Shown piece after piece: positions 1 through 7,512 of a stretch of DNA of 61,096 nucleotides (the stretch's first letter is position 1; every line of letters begins with the position of its first letter). The position numbers and the translations under genes are program-made. The stretch lies in the NCBI GenBank assembly GCA_009838515.1, contig VXRL01000029.1, positions 1 through 61,096 on the forward strand, written 5' to 3'. The stretch comes from Terriglobia bacterium (lineage in GTDB: Bacteria > Acidobacteriota > Terriglobia > Bryobacterales > UBA6623). A model generated the notes under the pieces. That model was not told where the DNA came from. It did not search any database and saw nothing but the letters and a program-made list of their open reading frames with translations.

Positions 1-87
1 CGAGAACGGCAGCCAAAATGTCACATCAAAAAATGCCGTGGGAAATTAGGCTAGGGATAGATCAAGCGTAGTATCACCATAGATTGT

Positions 88-126
88 GCCGAGCAGCCAG
101 TAGTGCTAAGTCCATGGCTGCTCGGC
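88..126. other. Perfect 12-bp stem-loop upstream of the tRNAs
   Basis: GCCGAGCAGCCA at 88-99 is the exact reverse complement of TGGCTGCTCGGC at 115-126, with a 15-nt loop. A second small hairpin follows (CTGGGC 134-139, GCCCAG 143-148, loop TTA). Neither is followed by a T-tract, so a simple intrinsic terminator is unlikely. They may be processing signals for the tRNA transcript or recombination sites. Function unknown. Confidence 0.45.
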
Positions 127-160
127 TAGCGAACTGGGCTTAGCCCAGCCCGCCACTTGA

Positions 161-236
161 GCCCCGGCACCCGAGCGGAAAGGGGAGCGAGCTTGCAACT
201 CGCTGTATGGGAGTTCGATTCTCCCCCGGGGCTCCA
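161..236 (+). tRNA. tRNA with UGC anticodon, Gly/Cys-like discriminator U73
   Basis: A full cloverleaf can be drawn. The acceptor is GCCCCGG (161-167) with CCGGGGC (226-232), followed by T233 and an encoded CCA (234-236). The D stem has three pairs (170-172/183-185) and G18-G19 at 177-178. The anticodon stem is 187-191/199-203 with loop CTTGCAA, giving anticodon TGC (194-196). The variable loop is 5 nt, and the T arm is 209-225 with loop TTCGATT. The anticodon reads GCA/GCG (Ala), but the alanine identity pair G3:U70 is absent (C3:G70). The discriminator is U, as in Gly and Cys tRNAs, and position 8 is C instead of the near-universal U. A gene finder may call it tRNA-Ala with a low score. What amino acid it carries cannot be told from sequence. 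Confidence 0.75.
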
Positions 237-253
237 AGCTGGAGGGCACATAT

Positions 254-326
254 GGGCCGGTAGTTTAATTGGGAAAACACCTGCTTGAGAGGCGGGACGT
301 TATGGGTTCGATTCCCATCCGGTCCA
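254..326 (+). tRNA. Class I tRNA with GAG (Leu) anticodon and Ala identity pair G3:U70
   Basis: The cloverleaf is clean. The acceptor is GGGCCGG (254-260) with CCGGTCC (319-325), and U8-A9 are 261-262. The D stem GTTT/AAAC is 263-266/275-278, with A14, G18, G19 and A21 in place. The anticodon stem 280-284/292-296 encloses loop TTGAGAG with U33, and the anticodon is GAG (287-289). The variable loop is 5 nt, the T arm is 302-318, and the discriminator is A326. No CCA is encoded. GAG reads CUC/CUU leucine codons, but every normal tRNA-Leu is class II with a long variable arm, and this one is class I. Its acceptor has G256:T323, that is G3:U70, plus A73, the minimal AlaRS recognition set. The body resembles bacterial tRNA-Asp in the D and anticodon arms. 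Confidence 0.8.
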
Positions 327-341
327 CACATGCCCATGATT

Positions 342-389
342 CGAACTAGTATAGCCGTTTGCCTGCTTGCACAGGCCTACCCTAGTTCG
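342..389. other. Nested inverted repeats, possible small structured RNA
   Basis: CGAACTAG (342-349) pairs with CTAGTTCG (382-389), and GCCTG (361-365) pairs with CAGGC (372-376) inside it around a 6-nt loop. The element lies 15 nt after the second tRNA. It could be a truncated tRNA-like fold or a 3' processing signal. No function is recognised. Confidence 0.3.
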
Positions 390-422
390 GTTAAACGCCT
401 CAAGAGAGATAGGTGTGAGGCA

Positions 423-523
423 AGGAGCATATTTCAATCCTATCGTGAGATCGTAAGTAGTGTCAATATGCATTGAAACATAGTAGGTTTACTGCTCCAT
501 CCAATTGAGCTACAGCTGCTCCT
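423..523 (-). pseudogene. Degenerate tRNA-like sequence (minus strand)
   Basis: The minus strand reads a typical tRNA D arm, TAGCTCAATTGGATGGAGC (512-494), followed by a hairpin AAAC-CTACTAT-GTTT that looks like an anticodon arm. A 7-bp inverted repeat AGGAGCA (423-429)/TGCTCCT (517-523) could be an acceptor, but four extra nucleotides separate it from the D arm. No canonical T arm (TTCRANY loop) is found. I read it as a decayed tRNA; it may be chance similarity. Confidence 0.3.
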
Positions 524-658
524 CATGCTCTGCTGCACTCAAGATCCGAGAAACTATTCGGAGATTGCAGGATCAGCTTGCTATAGCCACAGAACGAGCC
601 TCTCATCCCTTCGTAGATGGCGTGACTGAGGGGCCACGGGCTAGCTAGACCTCGCCGC

Positions 659-701
659 TGGAGTGCCGGTCCGGTGTGTATACCAGTTCCACCATATCCG
701 C
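659..701 (-). pseudogene. 5' half of a tRNA-Leu-like gene, decayed
   Basis: From 701 leftwards the minus strand reads GCGGATATGGTGGAACTGGT and continues TATACACA, a close match to the acceptor strand and D arm of bacterial tRNA-Leu. An imperfect anticodon stem follows, but U33 is lost. No T arm and no 3' acceptor strand matching GCGGATA are present downstream (to about 590). It is therefore a 5' fragment, not a working gene. Confidence 0.45.
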
Positions 702-761
702 TAAGTGCCTAGGGGCAGCGAATCGATGCGTTGCCCTACCATTGAAGGGAACGGCACCACG

Positions 762-1238
762 TTATCGACTGCAGACCCTGTTTGATTCTAGATACTCGGT
801 AATGAACTCTTGAACAAGGGATTTGATCATACGGGCTGAATCTACGGTGCCGATCTTGTATGGACGAAATCCCTTTGCGTGCCAAGTCGATGCAGGAACA
901 AGATTGCCAAACTCATCGGTGGCAAGCTTTGCAAAGCTGACCCTGCAATGTATCGAGTTATGCAAGGATGTCACCTCTACTGTCAAGACTCCGTTCTCGA
1001 TGTTAAGCTCTCTATCAAGAAGGATCTTGCTATTTCGTAGAAGAGAGCGAGTGCCCTTGTTGAAATCACTTTCCCATTGATCTGTTTCTTTCTCCATGTC
1101 CTGGTAGGGAGTGAATAAGGCAGTCGTGACAAAAATCGGACGACAATCGTTGTACAACGCAGATGAAGACTGAGATAACAGAGATAATGGCAAAGCCAGA
1201 AATAGGGATGCCGCAAAGGCAAAGCGAGCGATCATCAT
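762..1238 (-). CDS. Small secreted protein of unknown function
   Basis: A protein of 158 residues that I do not recognise. The N-terminus (MMIARFAFAASLFLALPLSL) is a clear Sec signal peptide with cleavage near residue 25, so the product is probably periplasmic or extracellular. The mature part is mixed alpha/beta in appearance and contains three Cys. The start is set by a strong AAGGAGGT (1243-1250 on the minus strand) five nucleotides before ATG 1238; the upstream in-frame GTG at 1244 overlaps this ribosome site and is unlikely. Codon use is more A+T-rich than in the genes to the right, and the gene sits inside the tRNA patch, which suggests recent acquisition. No partner gene is adjacent. 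Confidence 0.6.
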   Translation of the reverse strand: MMIARFAFAASLFLALPLSLLSQSSSALYNDCRPIFVTTALFTPYQDMEKETDQWESDFNKGTRSLLRNSKILLDRELNIENGVLTVEVTSLHNSIHCRVSFAKLATDEFGNLVPASTWHAKGFRPYKIGTVDSARMIKSLVQEFITEYLESNRVCSR

Positions 1239-1502
1239 GGCCACCTCCTTCCTGGCGCGGTGCCGAGTCTTGGAATCACCGCTCAGAGAAAGCTGCCTTG
1301 CGTATTAGCCGCCAGGCCAAAAGAATCTACTCATGGCCCGGCAAGCTACTCTTGTATTCCGCAAGCGACCCGACTTAAGCCTCAGGCAGTGATTCCGATC
1401 ACAGTATAGAACGAGATGCGCTATACCGTGCCCATAGTAGGCATCAGTCGGAACAATGAGTACACGAGGGCGGGGCGCACGAAAAACTTCGCGCGGTTCC
1501 GG
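1239..1502. other. Intergenic stretch, nothing recognised
   Basis: About 260 nt between the secreted protein and the small protein at 1515. Only short, non-conserved reading frames cross it. The minus-strand ribosome site of the preceding gene (1243-1250) is the only signal I can name; its promoter should lie here. Confidence 0.4.
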
Positions 1503-1508
1503 TATACT
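1503..1508 (+). promoter_or_regulatory. -10 element for a leaderless transcript
   Basis: TATACT (5 of 6 matches to TATAAT) ends six nucleotides before GTG 1515. With the usual -10 to start distance, transcription would begin at the start codon itself. No Shine-Dalgarno sequence precedes the GTG. Confidence 0.5.
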
Positions 1509-1514
1509 GCGGGT

Positions 1515-1700
1515 GTGAAGCGGACCAAGATCAAGCGACCGGGCGTGCCCACGGTCAAGCTCGTCCACCCGTCCTACCAGCCGACGAAAGCCGAGCTGGA
1601 GGAGGACTTGCGTGTGGACGCGACGTTCGAGGAGATTGCCAAGGCGGTGACCCGCACAGTCAACATCGAGTACTACAAGCCGGAGCGGAAGCGGCGGTGA
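1515..1700 (+). CDS. Conserved small basic protein of unknown function
   Basis: A 61-residue protein beginning VKRTKIKRPGVPTVKLVHPS. The reading frame is open further upstream (to 1416), but a -10 hexamer at 1503-1508 places the transcript start at GTG 1515, so the short form is preferred. It has a basic N-terminus, an acidic middle (ELEEDLRVDATFEEIAKAV) predicted helical, and a basic tail. I have an impression of similar small proteins in accessory regions of other bacteria but cannot name the family. No signal peptide and no membrane segment. The gene stands alone between the tRNA patch and the DUF1501 gene, which lies in the opposite direction. Confidence 0.55.
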   Translation: MKRTKIKRPGVPTVKLVHPSYQPTKAELEEDLRVDATFEEIAKAVTRTVNIEYYKPERKRR

Positions 1701-1889
1701 CTGTCAAGCGTTATTTGGGCACTTTCGTATAAAATCCCCCAACGAAAAGTAATCGCATCCAACGCTTCCTAAGGCTTAGGCTCAGCAAATTTCTTTCAGG
1801 CGTGGGGTGCTCATGTATAGGATTCCCCGCACGAGCCCGTGGTCTGGGGCGCGGGCCCGCACTGCTCCTGTACCGATCGCCGGCGGGCG

Positions 1890-3344
1890 TCAGGCCAGCA
1901 ACGGCTCGATCACCCGTCCGGCTACGTCCGTGAGCCGGAAGTCGCGGCCCTGGTGCCGGAACGTCAGCTCGGTGTGGTCCAGGCCGAGCAGGTGCAGTAT
2001 CGTCGCCTGCACGTCATAGACCTCGATCGGGTCCTTGGTGATGAAGAACCCGAGGTCGTCAACCTCTCCTATGGTCTGTCCGGCCTTGATGCCGCCTCCG
2101 GCAAACCACATTGGGAAGTTCTCGATGTGGTGGTTGCGGCCGGGCAGCTCCTTGATCTCGCCCATGGGGGTCCGGCCGAACTCGCCGCCCCAGATCACCA
2201 GCGTGTCGTCTAGCAGTCCGCGCTGCTTGAGATCGGTGACCAGCGCTGCCGACGCCTGGTCCACGTCCAGGGCGACCTCGTCGAGCTTGTCGGCGAGGTT
2301 GTTGACACGGTTGCCGTGGTGGTCCCAGCCAGTGTGATACAGCTGCACGAAGCGCGTGCCGCGCTCCAAGAGGCGGCGGGCGACCAGGCAATTGTTGGCG
2401 AAGGTCGACTTGCCCGGCTCGGCTCCATAGAGGTCCAGCGTCGCTTGGCTCTCGCTGGACAGATCCATCAGCTCCGGGCCGCTGGTCTGCATACGATGGG
2501 CGAGCTCGTATGCGGCGATGCGTGTGGAAATCTCCGGATCGCCGACTTCTGCCAGTCGCGCCAGGTTGAGTTCGCGAATGGCGCTGACTCGCGCTGCCTG
2601 CCTTGCGGCCGAGAATCCGGGAGGGCTGGACAAGTTCGGGATGGGATCCGCGGAGCGGAGGAATTCCACCCCTTGGTAGGCCGTCGGCAGGAACCCGCTG
2701 CCCCATATGTTGGCACCGCCCATCAGGTTTTGCTCGCCGGAGCGCAGCACGACAAAGGCGGGCAGGTTCTCGGATTCGCTGCCGAGCCCGTAGGTGATCC
2801 ACGATCCCATCGAGGGCCGCCCGTAGCGCGTGGAACCGGTGCTGAAGAAGAGCTTCGCGGGAGCGTGGTTGAAGTTCTCGGTCTTCAGGGTGTAGATCAG
2901 GGATAGGTCGTCCACGATGCCTGCCATGTGAGGGAAGACCTCGGACACCCAGGTGCCGGACTGGCCGTGCCGACGAAAGTTGCGCTGCGGGCCGAGCAGT
3001 TTGGGGCGCTGCTTGGTGAACTGCTCCATGAATGCGAAGCGCTTGCCGTCTAGGAAGGAGTCTGGGGTCGCTTGGCCGTCGAGCTCCCTGAGCTTCGGAC
3101 GCCAGAGCCAAGTCTCGAACTGGCTCGGCGCGCCAGACATGAACAGGTACACGACACGCTTGACCTTGGGTGCGAAATGAGGGCGCTTGGGTGCCAGAGG
3201 GCGCTCCGAGACGGTGCCCGGCGCCGCGTGCAGCCCGGTCGGGCTGAGCAGGTCGGCGAGTGCCAAACCGCCCAAGCCCACGAAGCACTGGCTGAAGAAG
3301 TGACGCCGGGTGGCGTGCAATAGGTGGAGTTGTGTGCGTGTCAT
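1890..3344 (-). CDS. DUF1501 family exported protein
   Basis: 484 residues. The N-terminus has a Tat-type signal (TRRHFFSQCFVGLGGLALAD), typical of DUF1501 (PF07394), a family with an alkaline-phosphatase/sulfatase-like fold. Conserved stretches include VYLFMSGAPSQFETW near residue 65, a central WITYGLGSESENLPAFVVL and a C-terminal metal-site-like WGGEFGRTPMGE followed by GRNHHIENFP. Catalytic activity of the family is not established. It follows the PSD1 cytochrome gene with a six-base gap, the usual planctomycete/acidobacterial arrangement in which the two are co-transcribed and probably work together at the cell envelope. Confidence 0.92.
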   Translation of the reverse strand: MTRTQLHLLHATRRHFFSQCFVGLGGLALADLLSPTGLHAAPGTVSERPLAPKRPHFAPKVKRVVYLFMSGAPSQFETWLWRPKLRELDGQATPDSFLDGKRFAFMEQFTKQRPKLLGPQRNFRRHGQSGTWVSEVFPHMAGIVDDLSLIYTLKTENFNHAPAKLFFSTGSTRYGRPSMGSWITYGLGSESENLPAFVVLRSGEQNLMGGANIWGSGFLPTAYQGVEFLRSADPIPNLSSPPGFSAARQAARVSAIRELNLARLAEVGDPEISTRIAAYELAHRMQTSGPELMDLSSESQATLDLYGAEPGKSTFANNCLVARRLLERGTRFVQLYHTGWDHHGNRVNNLADKLDEVALDVDQASAALVTDLKQRGLLDDTLVIWGGEFGRTPMGEIKELPGRNHHIENFPMWFAGGGIKAGQTIGEVDDLGFFITKDPIEVYDVQATILHLLGLDHTELTFRHQGRDFRLTDVAGRVIEPLLA

Positions 3345-3350
3345 GACGGG

Positions 3351-5873
3351 TCACTCCCGCGTAATGAACTCGTCGAGGTTCATCAGCGTGCTTGCCAAGG
3401 TGGTCCAAGCGGCGAGCTCCGCCGGCTCCTCGCCCTCGCGGCTGCCAAGCGTCAGGATCCCGCTTGCTCGTTCCGGATAGGTTTGGAACTCGTCCAGCTG
3501 AGTTCTGGCGAAGCTGGCCAGGGTCGCCAACTCGTCGGCCGATGGAGAGCGGGCGAGGCAGATTCGGAAAGCATGCGCGGCCCGCTCCGCCACGCCGCTT
3601 CCAGGGTGGTCCTCCACGACGCGACGGGCGAGCCCTTGTGCGAATTCGTGGAAGCCAGTGTCGTTCAGAAGCGTGAGCGCCTGCAACGGGGTATTGGACC
3701 GGTTGCGCCTAGTTGCCGTGGTCAGGGCATCGGGGCTGTCAAAGACCATCAGGCCGGGATGGGGGCTGGTGCGCCAGAAGTGGGTGTACAGCCCGCGCCG
3801 GTAGCGGTCCTTGCCTTTGCTCTCCGGCCACGGCTTGCGAATCATCACTCCGGGCGGCTGCGCCGGGAAGACGCTCGGGCCGCCGATCTCGTGGGTCAGC
3901 ATCCCGCTGGCCGAAAGGGCCAGGTCGCGAACGATCTCGGATTCCACGCGCAGGCGGTTCTGTCGTCCCAGCAACCGGTTATCGGGGTCCGCCGCCGCTA
4001 GCTCGGCACGGTGCCCGGAGGCCTGTCGGTAAGTAGCCGAGGTGACGATCAAGCGGTGCAGCGCCTTCAAGCTCCAGCCATTGTTCACGAACTCGGTCGC
4101 GAGCCAGTCGAGCAGTTCTGGATGCGTGGGAGGCTCGCCTTGCGTGCCGAAATCGTTCTCGGTCGCCACGATACCCTGCCCGAAATAGCGCTGCCAGACG
4201 CGGTTGACTGTGACGCGCGGCATCAGGGGGTTGTCGCGGCGGACGATCCAGCGGGCCAGGTCGAGGCGGTTCGGATTCTCGGCTTCGAGCGGAGGCAAGA
4301 CGGCGGGCGTACCGGCATACACCCGCTCCCCCTTGTGGAGAAACTCGCCTTGCAGCAGGATGTGCGTCGGGCGCGGTTCCGGCAGTTCGCGCATCACCAG
4401 CGTGCTCGGGATCTTCGGCAATAGCGCCCCGACAGCGGCAATCGCCTTGCGGCGCTCCTGAATCCCCGCGTCCTGGGCTAGGAATTCGTTGCGCACGAAC
4501 ACTCGGCGGCCCTCCAAGCGGTCCTCCGGGGCTTTGCGCAGGATGCGCTGGACACCGAGCGGGAGCTTGGCGATCTGGGCCTCGGTCAGGCTCGTTTCCC
4601 ATTCCGGCTGCCGAGCGAGGAGTGTCTTCTGGTAGGCGGATTGTTCGGCCCGCATGGCCTCGAGCTGCGCCTTGATGGCTTCCCGGCGTTGGTGCTCTTC
4701 GTCGGTGCCGAACTCAAGCACCGGCTCGAAGGCCCGGGCCCGGCCCTCGTTGTTCTTGAAGGCACCGCTGAGTTCATCGACGTTGTTGAAGAAGGCGAAG
4801 AACTCGTAGAACTCGCGCTGCGAAAGAGGGTCGTACTTATGATCGTGACAGCGGGCGCACCCCAAGGAGAGCCCGAGGAAAGCTATGCCGGTGACATCGA
4901 CGCGGTCGACGACGGACTCTACCCTGTACTGTTCGAAGTCGACTCCTCCCTCGAGATTGAGCAGGGTGTTGCGATGGAACCCAGTCGCCACGATCTGTTG
5001 CTCGGAGGGATTCGGCAACATGTCGCCGGCGAGCTGTTCGATGGTGAAACGTTGGAACGGCAGGTCGCGATTGAGGGCATCGATCACCCAATCGCGGTAC
5101 ATCCAAATCTCACGCTGAGCGTCGGCGTTGTAGCCGTTCGAATCGGCGTAGCGGGCGACGTCGAGCCAGTGCCGCGCCCAGCGCTCGCCGTAGGCCGGCG
5201 AATCGAGCAAGCGCTCCACGATGCGTTCGTAGGCGCCGGGCGCGGTGTCTTTTAGGAAGTCGCGAACCACGTCTGGAGCGGGCGGGAGCCCGGTGAGATC
5301 TAGATGGACTCGGCGCACCAGGGCGGTGGCGGATGCTTCGGCAGACGGTTTCAGGCCAGCTTCTTCGAGCCGCGCCAATATGAACCGGTCGATCGGATTG
5401 CGCGCCCATGCCGGTTGCGAGACTCTCGGAGGCTGCGGCCGGGTGATCGGTTGGAACGACCAGTGCGCGGCGCTTGCTTCAGGGGCGGGCCCCGCGGAAG
5501 GCTCGGGCCAAGGAGCGCCGAGTTCGATCCAGCGTTCGATGGCGGCGACCTTGGCATCCGGCAGCTTCCCGTCTGGCGGCATGCTGAGAGTCTCGGACTG
5601 GTGCAGGGCGGCGAGGACTAGGCTCTCTGAAGGCCGGTCGATGGAGATCGCTGGCCCGCGGTTTCCACCCTCCAGCAGGCCCTCGCGGGAGGCCAGCGAA
5701 AGGCCGCTAGTGCGGAGCCGGTCGTTGTGGCATTGGGAGCAGCGAGTGTGGAGGATCGGTCGGATCTCGGACTCGAAGAAGCTGAGCGCTTCGGCGGCAT
5801 GGGGCGCTTGCGGGGCTGCGCAAAGCGACGAGGCCGCCAGCGCGCCGATCAAGCCATGCGACCAGAAACGCAT
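3351..5873 (-). CDS. PSD1 / planctomycete-type cytochrome c with DUF1549 and DUF1553
   Basis: 840 residues from ATG 5873, chosen because it gives a clean signal peptide (MRFWSHGLIGALAASSLCAA); the frame is open to 5933. A PSCyt1 heme domain follows, with the c-type motif CSQCH near residue 49, then DUF1549 (about 150-350, including the second CxxCH-like GCARCHDHKYDPLSQREFYE) and the C-terminal DUF1553 (about 520-790, with NRVWQRYFGQGIV). The family is exported and heme-bearing; its substrate is unknown, though a role in polysaccharide or organic-matter breakdown is often proposed. It is transcribed just upstream of the DUF1501 gene. Confidence 0.92.
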   Translation of the reverse strand: MRFWSHGLIGALAASSLCAAPQAPHAAEALSFFESEIRPILHTRCSQCHNDRLRTSGLSLASREGLLEGGNRGPAISIDRPSESLVLAALHQSETLSMPPDGKLPDAKVAAIERWIELGAPWPEPSAGPAPEASAAHWSFQPITRPQPPRVSQPAWARNPIDRFILARLEEAGLKPSAEASATALVRRVHLDLTGLPPAPDVVRDFLKDTAPGAYERIVERLLDSPAYGERWARHWLDVARYADSNGYNADAQREIWMYRDWVIDALNRDLPFQRFTIEQLAGDMLPNPSEQQIVATGFHRNTLLNLEGGVDFEQYRVESVVDRVDVTGIAFLGLSLGCARCHDHKYDPLSQREFYEFFAFFNNVDELSGAFKNNEGRARAFEPVLEFGTDEEHQRREAIKAQLEAMRAEQSAYQKTLLARQPEWETSLTEAQIAKLPLGVQRILRKAPEDRLEGRRVFVRNEFLAQDAGIQERRKAIAAVGALLPKIPSTLVMRELPEPRPTHILLQGEFLHKGERVYAGTPAVLPPLEAENPNRLDLARWIVRRDNPLMPRVTVNRVWQRYFGQGIVATENDFGTQGEPPTHPELLDWLATEFVNNGWSLKALHRLIVTSATYRQASGHRAELAAADPDNRLLGRQNRLRVESEIVRDLALSASGMLTHEIGGPSVFPAQPPGVMIRKPWPESKGKDRYRRGLYTHFWRTSPHPGLMVFDSPDALTTATRRNRSNTPLQALTLLNDTGFHEFAQGLARRVVEDHPGSGVAERAAHAFRICLARSPSADELATLASFARTQLDEFQTYPERASGILTLGSREGEEPAELAAWTTLASTLMNLDEFITRE

Positions 5874-5978
5874 GAGTCCGCTGCCGAGAGAGGGCGCTGC
5901 CCGGGCGGCCCGACAGACGGCTCTGGCGAACACCCCTCGCGCTGCCAGTCTATCACCGTGCGGTGCGCGGCAGGTCCA

Positions 5979-7412
5979 TTAGCGGTCCAAGCGATGGCGG
6001 AGTCTCTCGGAAAGTTCCGCTACCAGGGTTGGATTCGAATCCGCGACATTCACGGTCTCTTTGTCCGCTGACGCGTGGTCGTACAGCTCCGCGAACCCGT
6101 CATCGTGAAGGATCAGGCGGTGTGTCGCCGTGCGTATCGTCCGGGCTCCTCGACGGTAGGAAATCGCGGGGTGGCCGCTTCCGCCCGGATCGTCTAGGAT
6201 CGGGCGCAGCGAGACTCCGTGCACGAAGTCCGGTTTCGGCAATCCGGCCAGGTCGCAGAGCGTGGGGAACACGTCCAAGGTCTCGACCAGCCCATCCGAT
6301 GGCACCCCGGGCTGCGGCACCCCGCGATACGAGATGACGAGGGGGGATCGCAAGGATTCCTCGTAGAGGGCGTGCTTGCCCCAGATCGCGTGTTCGCCCA
6401 AGTGCCAACCGTGATCCCCCCAAAGCAGCACGACGGTGTTTGCGGCAGCTCCGCTCTGCTGAAGTCGCTCCAGGAGGCGCCCGACTTGCGCGGCGGCGTA
6501 GGTCACGCAAGCGGCGTAGTGCCTGCGCACCTCCTGCGCGAATTCGGCATCCGTGTTCGGATCGCGATTCCAACGCTGGTATTTCATGAACTCATTCGAA
6601 GGGTGCCAAGTAGTCCTTCCCGTCGGTTTGGTCGGATGGGGAGTCGGCGGCAGTTGCTTGTCGGCGTAATGCCTGAGGTGCCGGAGCGGCGCGCCGAATG
6701 GCAGGTGGGGACGAAGGATTCCGACGGCGAGGAAGAACGGCCGCTCGGGATCGGAGGCCAGCAGGTCCAGTTGCCTCAGAGCCTCGTCGATCGAACGTCC
6801 GTCCGGATAGATTGAGTCCGGGCCATCCGCGGCTTGGTACACGGCCATCTCGGCGGGATCGACCCGGATTTCTCCGTGAGCCAAGCCATGCATCCAGCCG
6901 CGAGGATGCTGCCAGGGGCCGGCAGGCAGCAGGTGGCGATCCCACGAGTCGGGCATTTCCAGTTGCCGGAGATCGTTCCAGTCCTCCCCGCCGAGGCCGC
7001 CGGGATGATGAGAGACCTTTCCCACCGAAACTGCCGTGTAACCGTGCCGGCGAAACCATGCGGGCATGCTCGGAGGCACCGAGCCTGGGTCGTCCTGCAA
7101 CTGCGCCGCACGTTCGAACAGAGCGGCGTTGCTGGCCCCCCCGTAGCGACCGGTCAACAGCGTGTATCGCGACGCGCCACACGTCGGCGCTTGGACATAG
7201 TGCCTGCGGAATGCTCGGCCCGCTGACACCAGGCGATCAATGTTCGGGGAGTGAATGTACGAAACGCCGAACGACGCCAATTCAGGCCGCAGGTCGTCGA
7301 CCGCGATCAACAGGATGTTCGGCCGCGTCTCGACTGCGGTCTGCGGACCACCGCCGCAACACAGCGCAGTGGCGCCGACAAGCAAGAGCAGTGCCCTCAC
7401 TCGAGCGCTCAT
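5979..7412 (-). CDS. Sulfatase, iduronate-2-sulfatase-like
   Basis: 477 residues from ATG 7412. The frame is open to 7508 but would then overlap the divergent gene and bury the signal sequence. The N-terminus is hydrophobic ([19 protein letters not shown]), so the enzyme is exported. Metal ligands DD lie in [17 protein letters not shown], and the formylglycine site is Cys78 in the motif [12 protein letters not shown] (C-x-A-S-R). [17 protein letters not shown] is the typical late motif of the family. It should hydrolyse sulfate esters of polysaccharides after conversion of Cys78 to formylglycine. The maturing enzyme is not in the window. It is transcribed towards the PSD1/DUF1501 pair. Confidence 0.9.
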   Translation of the reverse strand: MSARVRALLLLVGATALCCGGGPQTAVETRPNILLIAVDDLRPELASFGVSYIHSPNIDRLVSAGRAFRRHYVQAPTCGASRYTLLTGRYGGASNAALFERAAQLQDDPGSVPPSMPAWFRRHGYTAVSVGKVSHHPGGLGGEDWNDLRQLEMPDSWDRHLLPAGPWQHPRGWMHGLAHGEIRVDPAEMAVYQAADGPDSIYPDGRSIDEALRQLDLLASDPERPFFLAVGILRPHLPFGAPLRHLRHYADKQLPPTPHPTKPTGRTTWHPSNEFMKYQRWNRDPNTDAEFAQEVRRHYAACVTYAAAQVGRLLERLQQSGAAANTVVLLWGDHGWHLGEHAIWGKHALYEESLRSPLVISYRGVPQPGVPSDGLVETLDVFPTLCDLAGLPKPDFVHGVSLRPILDDPGGSGHPAISYRRGARTIRTATHRLILHDDGFAELYDHASADKETVNVADSNPTLVAELSERLRHRLDR

Positions 7413-7512
7413 TCCATCGAGGGGCAAGATCCGCCGGCGTTGGTCTTGAGGTTGTCGATCGTGCTTTTCGGTCAAGTCCCGCATTGCCCGCACGCCTAGA
7501 ATGAACACAACG
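7413..7512. promoter_or_regulatory. Divergent promoter region, sulfatase / TldD-like genes
   Basis: A divergent intergenic region once start 7412 is used for the sulfatase and 7513 for the TldD-like gene. TAGAAT at 7497-7502 is a -10 candidate on the plus strand, ending 10 nt before ATG 7513. No Shine-Dalgarno sequence is visible before 7513. Confidence 0.35.

Larger units (their letters stand above)
1..761. other. Low-GC, gene-poor patch carrying tRNAs and tRNA-like remnants
   Basis: No convincing protein gene lies in this stretch. It is visibly richer in A+T than the rest of the window. It holds two intact tRNA genes on the plus strand, two degenerate tRNA-like sequences on the minus strand and several inverted repeats. 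The short reading frames across it, on both strands, simply run over the tRNAs. The left edge of the window cuts the patch, so more tRNAs may lie upstream. The composition and the decayed tRNAs suggest an acquired or mobile tRNA cluster, but no integrase, transposase or attachment site is visible. Confidence 0.5.

Noticed and set aside
140..337. Minus-strand reading frame of 65 codons
   Set aside because: It is the antisense of the two tRNA genes; such frames arise from tRNA sequence and have no ribosome site.
285..476. Plus-strand frame of 63 codons
   Set aside because: It starts inside the anticodon arm of the second tRNA and has no family resemblance.
2059..3408. Minus-strand frame of 449 codons
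   Set aside because: It is an alternative frame of the DUF1501 gene, very rich in Arg, Ala and Pro, with no recognisable domain.
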